Assembly (NCBI RefSeq): GCF_000826525.2
Contig: NZ_LN651326.1
Location: 261,277 to 325,276 of the forward strand
Direction: 5' to 3'
DNA: 64,000 nucleotides
Source of the DNA: Mobilicoccus massiliensis
Lineage (GTDB): Bacteria; Actinomycetota; Actinomycetes; Actinomycetales; Dermatophilaceae
Within the stretch, counting starts at the first letter, position 1. Each line of letters begins with the position of its first letter. The position numbers were made by a program, and so were the translations under genes. Under the pieces are notes generated by a model, which saw only the letters and a program-made list of their open reading frames with translations, ran no database searches and was not told the origin of the DNA. This document shows, in pieces, positions 8,658 to 16,693 of the stretch.

Positions 8658-9428
8658 GTGATCGAGCTACGGACGCCGCGGGAGATCGAACAGATGCGGC
8701 CGGCCGGGCGGTTCGTCGGCGAGGTCCTCGCCGATCTCGTCGAGCGCGTGAGAGTGGGCACGAACCTCCTCGAGATCGACGAGTGGGCCCATGCACACAT
8801 CCGGCGCCGTGGGGCCGAGAGCTGCTACATCGACTATCACCCCTCGTTCGGCGCGTCCCCGTTCGGGCACGTCATCTGCACCTCGGTCAACGACGCGGTG
8901 CTGCACGGGCTGCCGCACGACTACGCCCTGAAGGACGGAGACCTGCTGAGCCTCGACTTCGCCGTCGCGGTCGACGGGTGGGTGTCGGACTCGGCGATCA
9001 GCGTCGTCGTCGGCGACCACCGTGACCAGGCCGACCTCGAGCTCATCGACCTCACACGGCGTGCCCTCGACCGGGCGATCTCGGTCGCCCGCCCCGGTAA
9101 ACGCATCGGTGACATCTCCGCGGCCATCGGTGGCGTGGCCCGGTCGGGGGGCCTGCGCGTCAACACCCAGTTCGGCGGTCACGGCGTCGGGCGCACGATG
9201 CACGGCGAACCGCACGTGCCCAACGACGGTCGCGCCGGGCGGGGCCTCAAGCTGCGTCCGGGGCTCGTCATCGCCATTGAGCCGTGGTTCATGGCCGGCA
9301 CCGACGAGCTGCGCACCGACCCCGACGGATGGACGCTGCGCAGCGTCGACGGCTCCCGGGGCGCGCACTCCGAGCACACCGTCGCCATCACCGACGGCGA
9401 CCCGATCGTCCTCACCGCCCGGAACTGA
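8658..9428 (+). CDS. map: Type I methionine aminopeptidase
   Basis: A 256-residue cytoplasmic metalloprotease that removes initiator methionine from nascent proteins. All five metal ligands are visible: Asp in LSLDFAVAVDGW, Asp in VSDSAISVV, His in FGGHGVGRTMH, Glu in AIEPWF, and Glu in SEHTVAIT. The substrate His is in YHPSFGASPFGHVIC. Length matches the short, single-domain type I enzyme without an N-terminal zinc finger. The start is GTG, preceded by GAAGGGTGGATCG. Actinobacteria often carry more than one map gene, so this may not be the housekeeping copy. It is followed six bases later by two small membrane protein genes, probably co-transcribed. Confidence 0.93.
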   Translation: MIELRTPREIEQMRPAGRFVGEVLADLVERVRVGTNLLEIDEWAHAHIRRRGAESCYIDYHPSFGASPFGHVICTSVNDAVLHGLPHDYALKDGDLLSLDFAVAVDGWVSDSAISVVVGDHRDQADLELIDLTRRALDRAISVARPGKRIGDISAAIGGVARSGGLRVNTQFGGHGVGRTMHGEPHVPNDGRAGRGLKLRPGLVIAIEPWFMAGTDELRTDPDGWTLRSVDGSRGAHSEHTVAITDGDPIVLTARN

Positions 9429-9434
9429 TCCGCG

Positions 9435-9809
9435 GTGTTGTCGATCGTCGTCGCCTCGATGTGGGTGACCCTCGCCGCCGGGGTCGTGCTGCTGCTCGCC
9501 GCCGTCGTCGGACGCCTGCCCCGGCCCGTCACGCTCGGGGTGCTCGCCGTCGGCGAACTCGCCACCCTCGTCGCGGTCGGCGCCGACATCGCCTATGTCG
9601 TCACCGGGCATCAGGGCCCCTCGCTCGTCACCCACATCAGCTACCTGCTGTCGACGCCCCTGCTCATTCCGGCCGGGTTCGCGCTCACCTACAAGAAGTT
9701 CGACCGGTGGGGGCTGCTCATCGTCGCCGTCGCCACGCTCATCGCGGCGATCATGATCGTGCGCCAGCTCCAGACCCTCGGCATCCCGTTCGGGTACCTC
9801 AATGTCTGA
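9435..9809 (+). CDS. Four-helix integral membrane protein of unknown function
   Basis: A 124-residue protein with four predicted membrane helices (about 3-25, 32-55, 66-85 and 93-112) and very short loops. The start is GTG six bases after the map stop, and the 3' end overlaps the next gene by eight bases, so translation is likely coupled. I do not recognise a functional family. Pairs of such small membrane proteins in tandem are common in actinobacteria, and this arrangement suggests the two act as one complex. The motif GFALTYKKFDRWG marks the loop between helices 3 and 4. Confidence 0.75.
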   Translation: MLSIVVASMWVTLAAGVVLLLAAVVGRLPRPVTLGVLAVGELATLVAVGADIAYVVTGHQGPSLVTHISYLLSTPLLIPAGFALTYKKFDRWGLLIVAVATLIAAIMIVRQLQTLGIPFGYLNV

Positions 9810-10284
9810 CGGGCCGGGTGTCGCCGGCGCGTCGGGCGGCGCCACGACCGGCGACGGAGCCGCGACCGGCGGCGCGGCCCCCGTCGTCTCCGCGCCGTCG
9901 GCGGGGCCGGGGCGGTTCTTCACGCTGCTGTACGGCATCTTCGCCGTCGGCGCGACGTCCCGGGCGACCCTCGAGCTCGTGACCAAGTTCGGCGAGGCGC
10001 CGATCGCCTACTCGCTCTCGGCGTTCTCCGCTGCCGTGTACGTCGTGGGCCTCGTGCTGCTGCTGCGATGGGGACACCGCGGCTCACGCGAGGCGATGCG
10101 GGTGCTGTGCCTCGTCGAGCTCGCGGGCGTGCTCGTCGTCGGCACGCTGAGCCTGGCCATGCCGCAGTGGTTTCCGCACAACTCGGTGTGGAGCTACTAC
10201 GGCGTGGGCTACCTGTTGCTGCCCGCGATCCTGCCGGTGCTCGTGCTGCGCTGGTTGAAGAGGACCGGCGGGCGCGCCGACTGA
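9802..10284 (+). CDS. Integral membrane protein, coupled to preceding gene
   Basis: A 160-residue protein with an Ala/Gly-rich N-terminal 35 residues, then four hydrophobic segments (about 36-55, 70-92, 100-120, 130-150) and a basic end, LRWLKRTGGRAD. It overlaps the preceding membrane protein gene by eight bases (shared ATGTCTGA), which argues for coupled translation and a shared complex. No catalytic motif is seen. The short intramembrane run FTLLYGIFAVGATSRA begins the membrane domain. It converges with the Nudix gene only seven bases downstream. Confidence 0.75.
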   Translation: MSDGPGVAGASGGATTGDGAATGGAAPVVSAPSAGPGRFFTLLYGIFAVGATSRATLELVTKFGEAPIAYSLSAFSAAVYVVGLVLLLRWGHRGSREAMRVLCLVELAGVLVVGTLSLAMPQWFPHNSVWSYYGVGYLLLPAILPVLVLRWLKRTGGRAD

Positions 10285-10291
10285 GGACCGC

Positions 10292-10762
10292 TCACGCCGG
10301 CGGGATCGCGGCGCACAGACGGTCGAGCAGCTCCCGCTGCCCGACGATGAGACGGGGACGGGCCTGGTCGACCGTCATCCACTCGGCACGATCGACCTCG
10401 GGAATCGACATCGTGCGCCCCGACCGCGGTGGCCAGTCGATCTCGATGAGGTTGCTCTCCACGTAGGTCAACGACGCCGGCGCCTCGACGGCGAAGGCAC
10501 GAACGATCTTGCTCGACGACTGGCGCACCTCGCCGAGGTCGATCCGCTCACCCGCCGGGGCGGGCACGCCGATCTCCTCGGTGAACTCCCGGGCTGCCGC
10601 GACCTGCGGGTCCTCGGTCGCGGGGTCGTACTCGCCCTTGACCACCGACCAGCACGCCTCGTCCTTCTTCGCCCAGAACGGGCCGCCCGGGTGGGCGACG
10701 AAGACGAGCACCTCACCGGAATCGACGCGATAGGGCAGCAGTCCGGCGCTGAATCGAGGCAT
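10292..10762 (-). CDS. Nudix hydrolase
   Basis: A 156-residue cytoplasmic hydrolase acting on a nucleoside diphosphate linked to another moiety. The full Nudix box is present: GEYDPATEDPQVAAAREFTE followed by EIG, fitting G-x5-E-x7-R-E-U-x-E-E-x-G-U with the metal-binding glutamates intact. The N-terminus MPRFSAGLLPYRVDSGEVLV and the segment HPGGPFWAKKDEACWSVVKG are characteristic of the subgroup of short actinobacterial Nudix proteins related to Ap4A-type hydrolases, but substrate cannot be assigned. The gene is monocistronic. Upstream of its start lies a 118-base inverted-repeat element (10786-10903). Confidence 0.9.
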   Translation of the reverse strand: MPRFSAGLLPYRVDSGEVLVFVAHPGGPFWAKKDEACWSVVKGEYDPATEDPQVAAAREFTEEIGVPAPAGERIDLGEVRQSSSKIVRAFAVEAPASLTYVESNLIEIDWPPRSGRTMSIPEVDRAEWMTVDQARPRLIVGQRELLDRLCAAIPPA

Positions 10763-10785
10763 GCGACGAGGGTGTCACGGGCGAC

Positions 10786-10903
10786 CTCGCGCAACAAAGA
10801 CCGGTCAGGCACGGGAGGATCACGGCGGGGTTCTGCGTCACCGCAGGTCAGCGGGCCGAAGGGTGCGCAGCCGCCGCACGGTGACCGGTCTTTGTTGCGC
10901 GAG
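10786..10903. repeat. Inverted-repeat element, copy 1 (22-base perfect arms)
   Basis: Arms at 10786-10807 (CTCGCGCAACAAAGACCGGT then CA) and 10882-10903 are perfect reverse complements over 22 bases and flank 74 bases. A related element lies at 61538-61650. Read in matching orientation, both share the arm core AAAGACCGGTCA, the outer GTTGCGCG and an internal CCGCTGACCTGC. No ORF is inside. It sits between the end of the YhfC gene and the start of the Nudix gene on the same strand. Confidence 0.85.
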
Positions 10904-10917
10904 ATCTGGTGCCACCG

Positions 10918-11712
10918 TCAGGCAGGGACGGCATCCCCGTCGACGCGGCGGCGAGAAAGGGGCCCGCGCAGGACCACCCACACCAGGGGCGCCACGCACG
11001 CGGTGAGGACGAGCTCGACGACGACCGGCGAGCCGAGCTGCGCGGCGGCCGTGACCGCGATCGCGTTGAACCCGCAGTGCAGCGCCATCGCGAGCAGCAA
11101 CAGCACCGGTCGCCGGGTGCGCACCGACTGCAACACGACGAGCGAGCACACGACGTGGAAGGTGACCGCGAGCGCGCGCTCCCAGATTCCCGGCACGAGG
11201 TCGGCCGGGGTGAGGTGCTGGAGCGCCTGGATCTGCGCTGCGAGCGCGGCCGACTGTTCCGGCGCCGAGGCTCCGACGGTGGACGTGATCAGGTCCGGCA
11301 CGGTGAGCAGCACGGCCCCCGTGACCGTCGCGATGCCGAAGACGAGGATCGCCTCGATGCCGCCGTGGCCGAGGCCGAACGCGACGCCCTCGCGCCAGGC
11401 GCGCACGCCCTTGGCCCAGTAACGCATGACGATCCAGCGGGTGCCCTCCTCGAAGAGTCCCGAGGTGAGCACGGCGAGAACGAGGGAGGCCGTCGTGAGC
11501 GCCGCCGACCCCGCACCGAGCCACGCGGTGAGGCCCATGCCGGCGGGAATCATGAGCGCCATGCGCGCGACCTGAGACAACGGGAAGGCGAGCACACCCC
11601 ACCCGATGGCCGACCAGGGCGCCGGCAGCCGCCGGTGCGAGACGACCCACGCGACGACGACACCGGCGGCGATGAGGCCGAACTGGATGACGAGCAACGC
11701 GATCGGAGTCAT
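10918..11712 (-). CDS. YhfC-family intramembrane metalloprotease-like protein
   Basis: A 264-residue membrane protein with about seven hydrophobic segments. The candidate zinc site uses FEEGTRW (about 93-99), GHGGIEA (about 118-124) and a later MALHCGFNA (about 215-223). This is the E-E...H...H arrangement of the PrsW/CPBP-like superfamily, here closest to the YhfC group. Such proteins are predicted, and in a few cases shown, to cut or protect membrane substrates; the target here is unknown. The ATG at 11712 follows GGGAGGACCTC. It is divergent from the Tam-VOC fusion gene, with 150 bases between. Confidence 0.75.
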   Translation of the reverse strand: MTPIALLVIQFGLIAAGVVVAWVVSHRRLPAPWSAIGWGVLAFPLSQVARMALMIPAGMGLTAWLGAGSAALTTASLVLAVLTSGLFEEGTRWIVMRYWAKGVRAWREGVAFGLGHGGIEAILVFGIATVTGAVLLTVPDLITSTVGASAPEQSAALAAQIQALQHLTPADLVPGIWERALAVTFHVVCSLVVLQSVRTRRPVLLLLAMALHCGFNAIAVTAAAQLGSPVVVELVLTACVAPLVWVVLRGPLSRRRVDGDAVPA

Positions 11713-11829
11713 GAGGTCCTCCCGGGACGAGACCGTCGTGGCCGACCCCCGTGCCGACCACGGCTGACCAGGCTAGTGGCCACGGCACGGGGCCGACCCT
11801 TGCGGGCGTGCACACGGCGCACTACCGTC

Positions 11830-11853
11830 AGATATCTCGATGTCGAGATATCT
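11830..11853. promoter_or_regulatory. 24-base palindrome, candidate MarR/TamR-type operator
   Basis: AGATATCTCGA, TG, then the perfect complement TCGAGATATCT. It abuts the GGAGG ribosome site of the trans-aconitate methyltransferase gene at 11863, so a bound protein would block initiation or translation. In Streptomyces the MarR-family protein TamR binds TCTTGA-type palindromes at tam (established knowledge). This site has the same size, symmetry and position, but no MarR gene is in the window. Confidence 0.7.
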
Positions 11854-11862
11854 GGAGGCGGC

Positions 11863-13041
11863 ATGACGACGGCACCCGAGTGGAAGCCCGACGTGTACGC
11901 GCGATTCGCACGGGAGCGGAGGCGTCCCTTCGACGATCTTCTCGCTCGGATCGGTGACATCGATCCGCGCATCGTCGTCGACCTCGGCTGCGGCGACGGG
12001 TCGCTCACCGTCGAGCTCGCGCGGCGGTGGCCGCAGGCACGCGTCATCGGCATCGAGCCGTCGCCGCAGATGCTCGCGAAGGCCCGCGCGCACACCGACG
12101 CGAACGTCGAGTGGCGCGAGCAGCCGGCCGAGGACTGGCGGGCCGGGGGCGACGGTCCGATCGACCTGCTCGTCACGAACGCCGTGCTGCAGTGGGTGCC
12201 GACGCACCGCGAGCTGCTGCTCCGCTGGCTCGAGGCGCTCGCGCCCGGCGGTGTGTTCGCGATGCAGGTGCCGGGCAACACCGCGGCCCCGTCACACGAG
12301 CTCATGCGACAGGTGGCGGCCGAACACCCTCGGCGCGCCGAGCTCGTCCCCGCCCTGAGCCGCGCACGGGCCGCCGGCGGCCCCGAGGAGTACATCGAGA
12401 TCCTCACCGCCGCCGGGCTGACGGTCGACGCCTGGGAGACGACGTACCTGCACCTGCTCCCGGCCGGCGAGGCCGAGCACCCGGTGCTCACGTGGATCCG
12501 CTCGACCGGGCTGCGGCCGGTCGAGCAGACGTTGAGCACCGACGAGTTCGCCGCGTTCACGCGCGAGTACGAGGCGCGGCTGCGCCAGGCCTACCCGGAA
12601 CGCCCGTACGGGGTCGCGTTGCCGTTCCGCCGGGTGTTCGCCATCGGCCGCCGGGCCGGGGGCGACGCCGGGACGCGCCCGCGGGTCGTCGGCCTCGACC
12701 ACGTGCAGGTCGCGTGCGCGGCCGGTGACGAAGACGCCCAGCGCGCGTTCTACGTCGGCTTGCTCGGGATGACGGAGATCCCGAAGCCGTCGCTCCTCGC
12801 CGCGCGCGGTGGGTGTTGGTTCGCCGGCGGGGAGGCGGTGATCCACGTCGGCGTCGAAGCCGGGTTCACGCCGGCGCGCAAGGCGCACCCGTGTCTTCTC
12901 GTCCCCGACCTCGACACTCTGGCCGACCGCCTCGCCGACGCGCACCTGCCGGTCGAGTGGGACACCTCCATCCCGGGCATCCGCCGCTTCCACACCCGCG
13001 ACGGCAGCGGCAACCGGGTGGAGATCCAGCAGGTCGACTGA
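11863..13041 (+). CDS. tam: Trans-aconitate 2-methyltransferase fused to a VOC/glyoxalase domain
   Basis: A 392-residue fusion. Residues 1-265 form a SAM-dependent methyltransferase of the Tam type: motif I VVDLGCGDGSLT (38-49), acidic IGIEPSPQMLAKAR, and LLVTNAVLQWVPTHRELL. Tam esterifies trans-aconitate, which inhibits aconitase. Residues 273-392 are a VOC fold opening GLDHVQVACAAGDEDAQRAF and closing HTRDGSGNRVEIQQ, the arrangement of small glyoxalase-like domains; its metal ligands would be the His of DHVQV and the Glu of RVEIQ. The join is seamless with no internal stop. The start follows TCTGGAGGCGGC and lies beside the palindrome at 11830. Fusion could be chance readthrough of two formerly separate genes. 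Confidence 0.85.
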   Translation: MTTAPEWKPDVYARFARERRRPFDDLLARIGDIDPRIVVDLGCGDGSLTVELARRWPQARVIGIEPSPQMLAKARAHTDANVEWREQPAEDWRAGGDGPIDLLVTNAVLQWVPTHRELLLRWLEALAPGGVFAMQVPGNTAAPSHELMRQVAAEHPRRAELVPALSRARAAGGPEEYIEILTAAGLTVDAWETTYLHLLPAGEAEHPVLTWIRSTGLRPVEQTLSTDEFAAFTREYEARLRQAYPERPYGVALPFRRVFAIGRRAGGDAGTRPRVVGLDHVQVACAAGDEDAQRAFYVGLLGMTEIPKPSLLAARGGCWFAGGEAVIHVGVEAGFTPARKAHPCLLVPDLDTLADRLADAHLPVEWDTSIPGIRRFHTRDGSGNRVEIQQVD

Positions 13042-13080
13042 CGCGTACCACGTCGCCGTGACGCTGATCCGTTCGCTCGG

Positions 13081-13608
13081 TCACAGCCGCTCGAAGGCCG
13101 GGGCGTAACGGAACTGCCCGCGCGGTGAGCCCCACGCCGTGAGGGGGCGGAGCAGGAAGTTGGCGTCGGGCCAGGAGGGGTCGGGCGGCATGATGCCCTG
13201 CGGCACGGCCGGCTCGAACCCGAATCGTGGGTAGTAGGACTCGTGCCCGAGAAGGACGACGCCCTCGATGTCCGCGGCGTCGGCGGCGGCGAGCGTCGCG
13301 TGCATGAGCGCGCTACCGATCCCCCGGCCCTGCCATTCGGGCAGCACCCCGATCGGCCCGAGCCCGACGAGGCGCGGCACCCCGTCGACCGTTCCGAGGC
13401 TCACCGCGACGTGTCCGACGATCTCGCCCTCGACCTCGGCGACGAGACAACACGGCTCGATGAGGGATCCGTCGGCGCGCAGCCCGTCGAGCAACGCCAC
13501 CTCGACCGGCTCGGCGCCCGGCTCCGGCGCGGTGAACGCCTCCCGGTGAACGCGGCGGATCGCCTCGAGATCGGCGGGACGTTCGCGGCGGACGAGCATG
13601 GCGCTCAT
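13081..13608 (-). CDS. GNAT-family N-acetyltransferase (YhbS-like)
   Basis: A 175-residue acetyl-CoA-dependent transferase. The opening MLVRRERPADLEAIRRVHRE is the usual first strand-helix of GNAT proteins. The acetyl-CoA pyrophosphate loop is LPEWQGRGIGSALMHATLAA (Q/R-x-x-G-x-G/A). The C-terminal HESYYPRFGFEPA is the YhbS-type signature. The acceptor is unknown. It converges on the Tam-VOC gene with a 39-base gap and no clear terminator. Codon use is native. Confidence 0.9.
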   Translation of the reverse strand: MSAMLVRRERPADLEAIRRVHREAFTAPEPGAEPVEVALLDGLRADGSLIEPCCLVAEVEGEIVGHVAVSLGTVDGVPRLVGLGPIGVLPEWQGRGIGSALMHATLAAADAADIEGVVLLGHESYYPRFGFEPAVPQGIMPPDPSWPDANFLLRPLTAWGSPRGQFRYAPAFERL

Positions 13609-13969
13609 CGTCGCACGGCCTCACAGACGGCCGTTCCCGCCCAGCGACCGGGGCACGAGGACGATTCGCGGGCCAGGGAGCCGGCCGGCGAGCGCAACAC
13701 ACGCCGAACGGACGGACACGCGGCGTCGGCAGCGAGGCGCGCCTCCGCCCGCCGACGTGCCGCAGAGCCGGCAGGCTTCGCGCGGAACCGACCGGCAAGG
13801 CTGGGGCGGGGGTGTGTTCGCGACGACTGGCTGGGCCTGGCGGTAGCACTCCGAGCCGCTAGGCGAGGAGTGCGGATGGTAGGCGTCGCGAACACACCCC
13901 CGCCCCAGCCGCACCGCGACGTCAAAGCCAGCCCCCGCATCACCCGGTCGCAGTGTCGCGTCTCTTCGC
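13609..13969. other. 361-base gap holding a long inverted repeat
   Basis: Gap between two genes on the minus strand. The GNAT-proximal half shows no convincing ORF, promoter or RNA. The ABC-proximal half holds the inverted repeat listed at 13799-13910. Confidence 0.6.
13799..13910. repeat. Inverted-repeat element with 27-base perfect arms
   Basis: Left arm 13799-13825 (GGCTGGGGCGGGGGTGTGTT, CGCGACG) and right arm 13884-13910 are exact complements, separated by 58 bases. A second nested palindrome inside is GCACTCC facing GGAGTGC. Size and structure resemble REP-type or MITE-type elements and differ from the AAAGACCGGTCA family in this window. No coding potential inside. Confidence 0.85.
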
Positions 13970-14725
13970 TCAGTGCAGCAGCAGACGGTCGAGGCGACGG
14001 CGGGCCAGCAGCATGCCGGCGACACCCATCGTGACGAGGTAGATCACCGAGACTCCCGAGGCGGCGGTGACGAGCCCGGTCGTGAGCTCACGGCACAGCA
14101 CGACGCCGCGGTACAGCGGCGTGGCCTCGACGATCCACCGCACGAGCGGCGGGAACCCGGTGATCGGAAAGAACGTGCCGCTGAACAACGTCATCGGCAT
14201 GAGCGCGAGCGTGACGAACTCGAAGTCCTGCCAGGAGCGCATGAACGTGGTCAGCCACATGCCCATGCCGGCGAAGGCCAGCCCGATGAGCAGGCACGCG
14301 GGGAGCGCGAACACCGCCGTCCACGAGTGCACGAGCCCCATCGCGACCATGAGCAGCAGGAACCCGGCCGCGTAGATGCCGCCTCGCAGCAACGCCCAGG
14401 TGACCTCGCCGATCGCGACGTCGCGAGTGGTCATCGGCGTGACGAGAAGCGCGTCGTAGAGCTTGGCGTACTTGAGGCGATGAAAGATGTTGAAGGTCGA
14501 GTCCATGACCGCGCCGTTCATCGCCGAGGTGGCGAGCATCGCCGGTGCGACGAACGCCGCGTACGGCACGAGCACTCCGCCGACGTCGAACCCTCGGATC
14601 ATCGCGCCCACGCCGACCCCGATGGAGAACAGGTAGAACACCGGCTCGAGAAAGCCCGTGACGAACACGAACCAACTGCGGCGGTACACCCGTAGGTGTC
14701 GCAGGACGAGCTGCCAGGCCATCAT
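13970..14725 (-). CDS. ABC-2 type transporter permease (second of two)
   Basis: A 251-residue membrane protein with six hydrophobic segments, beginning after a short basic stretch (LRHLRVYRRSWFVFVTGFLE). The C-terminal motif FSGTFFPITGFPPLVRWIVE and the closing PLYRGVVLCREL match the ABC-2 permeases of DrrB type. The ATG at 14725 shares ATGA with the stop of the preceding permease, so the two are translationally coupled. It acts with the upstream permease and the ATPase at 15558 as an exporter, probably of a lipid, drug or glycan. It is the last gene of the operon. Confidence 0.9.
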   Translation of the reverse strand: MMAWQLVLRHLRVYRRSWFVFVTGFLEPVFYLFSIGVGVGAMIRGFDVGGVLVPYAAFVAPAMLATSAMNGAVMDSTFNIFHRLKYAKLYDALLVTPMTTRDVAIGEVTWALLRGGIYAAGFLLLMVAMGLVHSWTAVFALPACLLIGLAFAGMGMWLTTFMRSWQDFEFVTLALMPMTLFSGTFFPITGFPPLVRWIVEATPLYRGVVLCRELTTGLVTAASGVSVIYLVTMGVAGMLLARRRLDRLLLH

Positions 14726-15558
14726 GCGAGCAGCCTGTTCGCGAGGATGCGGACGCACAGCCACCAGCCGAGCACGGTGAGCCCGACCAGCACACCGACG
14801 TGCAGCAGCACCGCGGCGATCGGCAGGGGTGTGCCGAGCATGAGCGCGCGCGTGAGCTCGACGCCGTGCCAGAGCGGGCTCAGGGTGACGAGGCGTTCGA
14901 GCGCCGGCCCGAGGTTGGAGGTGGGAAAGAACGCGCCCGAGAACAGGTAGAGCGGGATGAGCACGACGCGAAAGATCACGGCGAACGCGGCGTCGCTCCT
15001 GGTCCACATCGCGAACGCACACACCGGAGCGGCGAACGCGAGCGCGATGAGCAACTGCACGACGAACGCCGCCAGGGCACCCGGCAGGCTCGCGTACACC
15101 CCGAACGGTGCGAGGACGAGCATGAACACCGCACACGACAATGCGACTCGCGCGAGGATCGCGGCGAGCTGGGCGGTGACGAGATCGCCGACCCGCAGCG
15201 GCGTGGCGAGCATGGCGATGTACGTCTTGTCCCACTTGATGGCGCCGTAGATCGGGTACGTCGAGTCGCCGATCGCGAGCGTCATCGCCTGCCCGGCGAG
15301 CAGGCCGGGAGCGATGAAGTGCAGATAGGACGGTGCCCCGGCCGGCCCGGTACCCGCCTGGTCGATGTTCCGACCGAGGACGAGGCCCATGGCGAGCACG
15401 TAGAGCAGCGGATTGACGAGCGCGGTGACGATCGAGCCCTTCCACGTACGTCGCAGACGCGTCCAGTGATAGTCGGCCTGCCGGAGCACGAGCGTGAGAC
15501 GCCCCGGCGCCGCGTCGCGAGGTCGCGCGGAGGCGGGAGAGGACGTGGGCGAGGACAT
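14722..15558 (-). CDS. ABC-2 type transporter permease (first of two)
   Basis: A 278-residue permease with an N-terminal cytoplasmic stretch of about 30 residues, six hydrophobic segments, and the ABC-2 signature LFSGAFFPTSNLGPALERLV near the C-terminus. The extracytoplasmic loop includes GRNIDQAGTGPAG. Its ATG overlaps the ATPase stop by one base (TGATG), and its own stop overlaps the next permease start by four. Two different permeases with one ATPase suggest a heterodimeric membrane channel. Cargo is unknown; daunorubicin-type exporters have the same order, but no biosynthetic genes are adjacent. Confidence 0.9.
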   Translation of the reverse strand: MSSPTSSPASARPRDAAPGRLTLVLRQADYHWTRLRRTWKGSIVTALVNPLLYVLAMGLVLGRNIDQAGTGPAGAPSYLHFIAPGLLAGQAMTLAIGDSTYPIYGAIKWDKTYIAMLATPLRVGDLVTAQLAAILARVALSCAVFMLVLAPFGVYASLPGALAAFVVQLLIALAFAAPVCAFAMWTRSDAAFAVIFRVVLIPLYLFSGAFFPTSNLGPALERLVTLSPLWHGVELTRALMLGTPLPIAAVLLHVGVLVGLTVLGWWLCVRILANRLLA

Positions 15559-16484
15559 CAGTCGACCAGCGTTCGGCCGGTGAGGCGCAGGAAGACGTCC
15601 TCGAGCGTGGAGCGGCGCACGAGCACCTGCCCCGGCGCGAGCCCCCGCGCGTGCACGGCGGCGACCGCGTCCTCGCCCGAGTCGGCGTAGAGGAGGAGGC
15701 GGTCGGGCAGCACCTCGACGCGCTCGGCGCACCCCGCGACCTGGTGTTCGTACTCGCCGTGGTCGACGACGCCGAATCTCAGCTCGGCGACCTCGCGAGT
15801 GGAGTACCGGGCGATGAGCTCCGCCGGACTGCCGAGCGCCGAGATGACCCCGTCGTGCATGACGACCAACCGGTCGCAGAGCTGCTCGGCCTCGTCCATG
15901 TAGTGGGTGGTGAGGATCTGGGTGACCCCGGCGTGCTTGAGCCGGTAGAGCTGGTCCCACAGGGTGTGTCGCGCCTGGGGGTCCAGACCGGTGGTGGGTT
16001 CGTCGAGGATGAGCAGGTCGGGCCGGTTGACGAGCGACCGGGCGATGGTGAGTCGCCGCTTCATGCCACCGGAGAGATCGTCGACCTTGGCGGCCGCCTT
16101 GTCGGTGAGCCTGACGAACTCCAGCAGCTCGTCGGCGCGGGCCCGCACGTCGGCCCGGCTCATGCCGAAGAACCGGCCGTACACGGTGAGGTTCTCGCGA
16201 ACCGAGAGCTCGAGGTCGAGCGTGTCCTCCTGCGGGCACACGCCCAGCCGGGCGCGGATGCGCGACCCGTCGGTGACCGGGTCGAGCCCGAGCACCCGGA
16301 GTGTGCCGCCGGTCGGCGGAGACACGGTGGCGATCATGCGCATCGTCGTCGACTTGCCCGCGCCGTTGGGGCCGAGGAAGCCGAAGACCTCTCCCTCACG
16401 AACCTCGACGTCGATGCCGCGGACGGCCTCGAAGTCGCCGTACGTCTTGCGCAGATCGTGCGCCTCGACCATGGATGTGCTCAC
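15558..16484 (-). CDS. ABC exporter ATP-binding protein (DrrA-like)
   Basis: A 308-residue ATPase energising the two permeases downstream. Walker A is GPNGAGKSTT, the Q-loop is in VCPQEDTL, the ABC signature is LSGGMKRRL, Walker B is LLILDEPTTGLD, and the switch His is in LTTHYMDEAEQL. About 80 further residues after the nucleotide-binding core end in VLVRRSTLEDVFLRLTGRTL, the extended C-terminus typical of DrrA/NodI-type proteins. The start is GTG at 16484, with ATG at 16472 as an equally possible choice because neither has a strong ribosome site. Coupled to the permeases by overlapping start and stop codons. Confidence 0.92.
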   Translation of the reverse strand: MSTSMVEAHDLRKTYGDFEAVRGIDVEVREGEVFGFLGPNGAGKSTTMRMIATVSPPTGGTLRVLGLDPVTDGSRIRARLGVCPQEDTLDLELSVRENLTVYGRFFGMSRADVRARADELLEFVRLTDKAAAKVDDLSGGMKRRLTIARSLVNRPDLLILDEPTTGLDPQARHTLWDQLYRLKHAGVTQILTTHYMDEAEQLCDRLVVMHDGVISALGSPAELIARYSTREVAELRFGVVDHGEYEHQVAGCAERVEVLPDRLLLYADSGEDAVAAVHARGLAPGQVLVRRSTLEDVFLRLTGRTLVD

Positions 16485-16693
16485 GGCTTCGCACGCTATC
16501 CCAGGTCTCCGACAGCCCTTCTGATCGTCATGGAGCCCCACGGCTCGGTGACCAGTGCGTGAAGAGTTCACCTTCTGACGGCGATATGGCGTCGGATGCG
16601 GGACACGTCCGACATGATGTGGGGCGCCGCCACGACCGGATCTCCCGTTCGGCCGTGGCGGGTTCGTGCCCGCCCCTCGTGAAGGTCGTCCTC

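Noticed and set aside
14722..16484. Daunorubicin-type resistance operon
   Set aside because: The layout fits any two-permease ABC-2 exporter and no biosynthetic gene is nearby.
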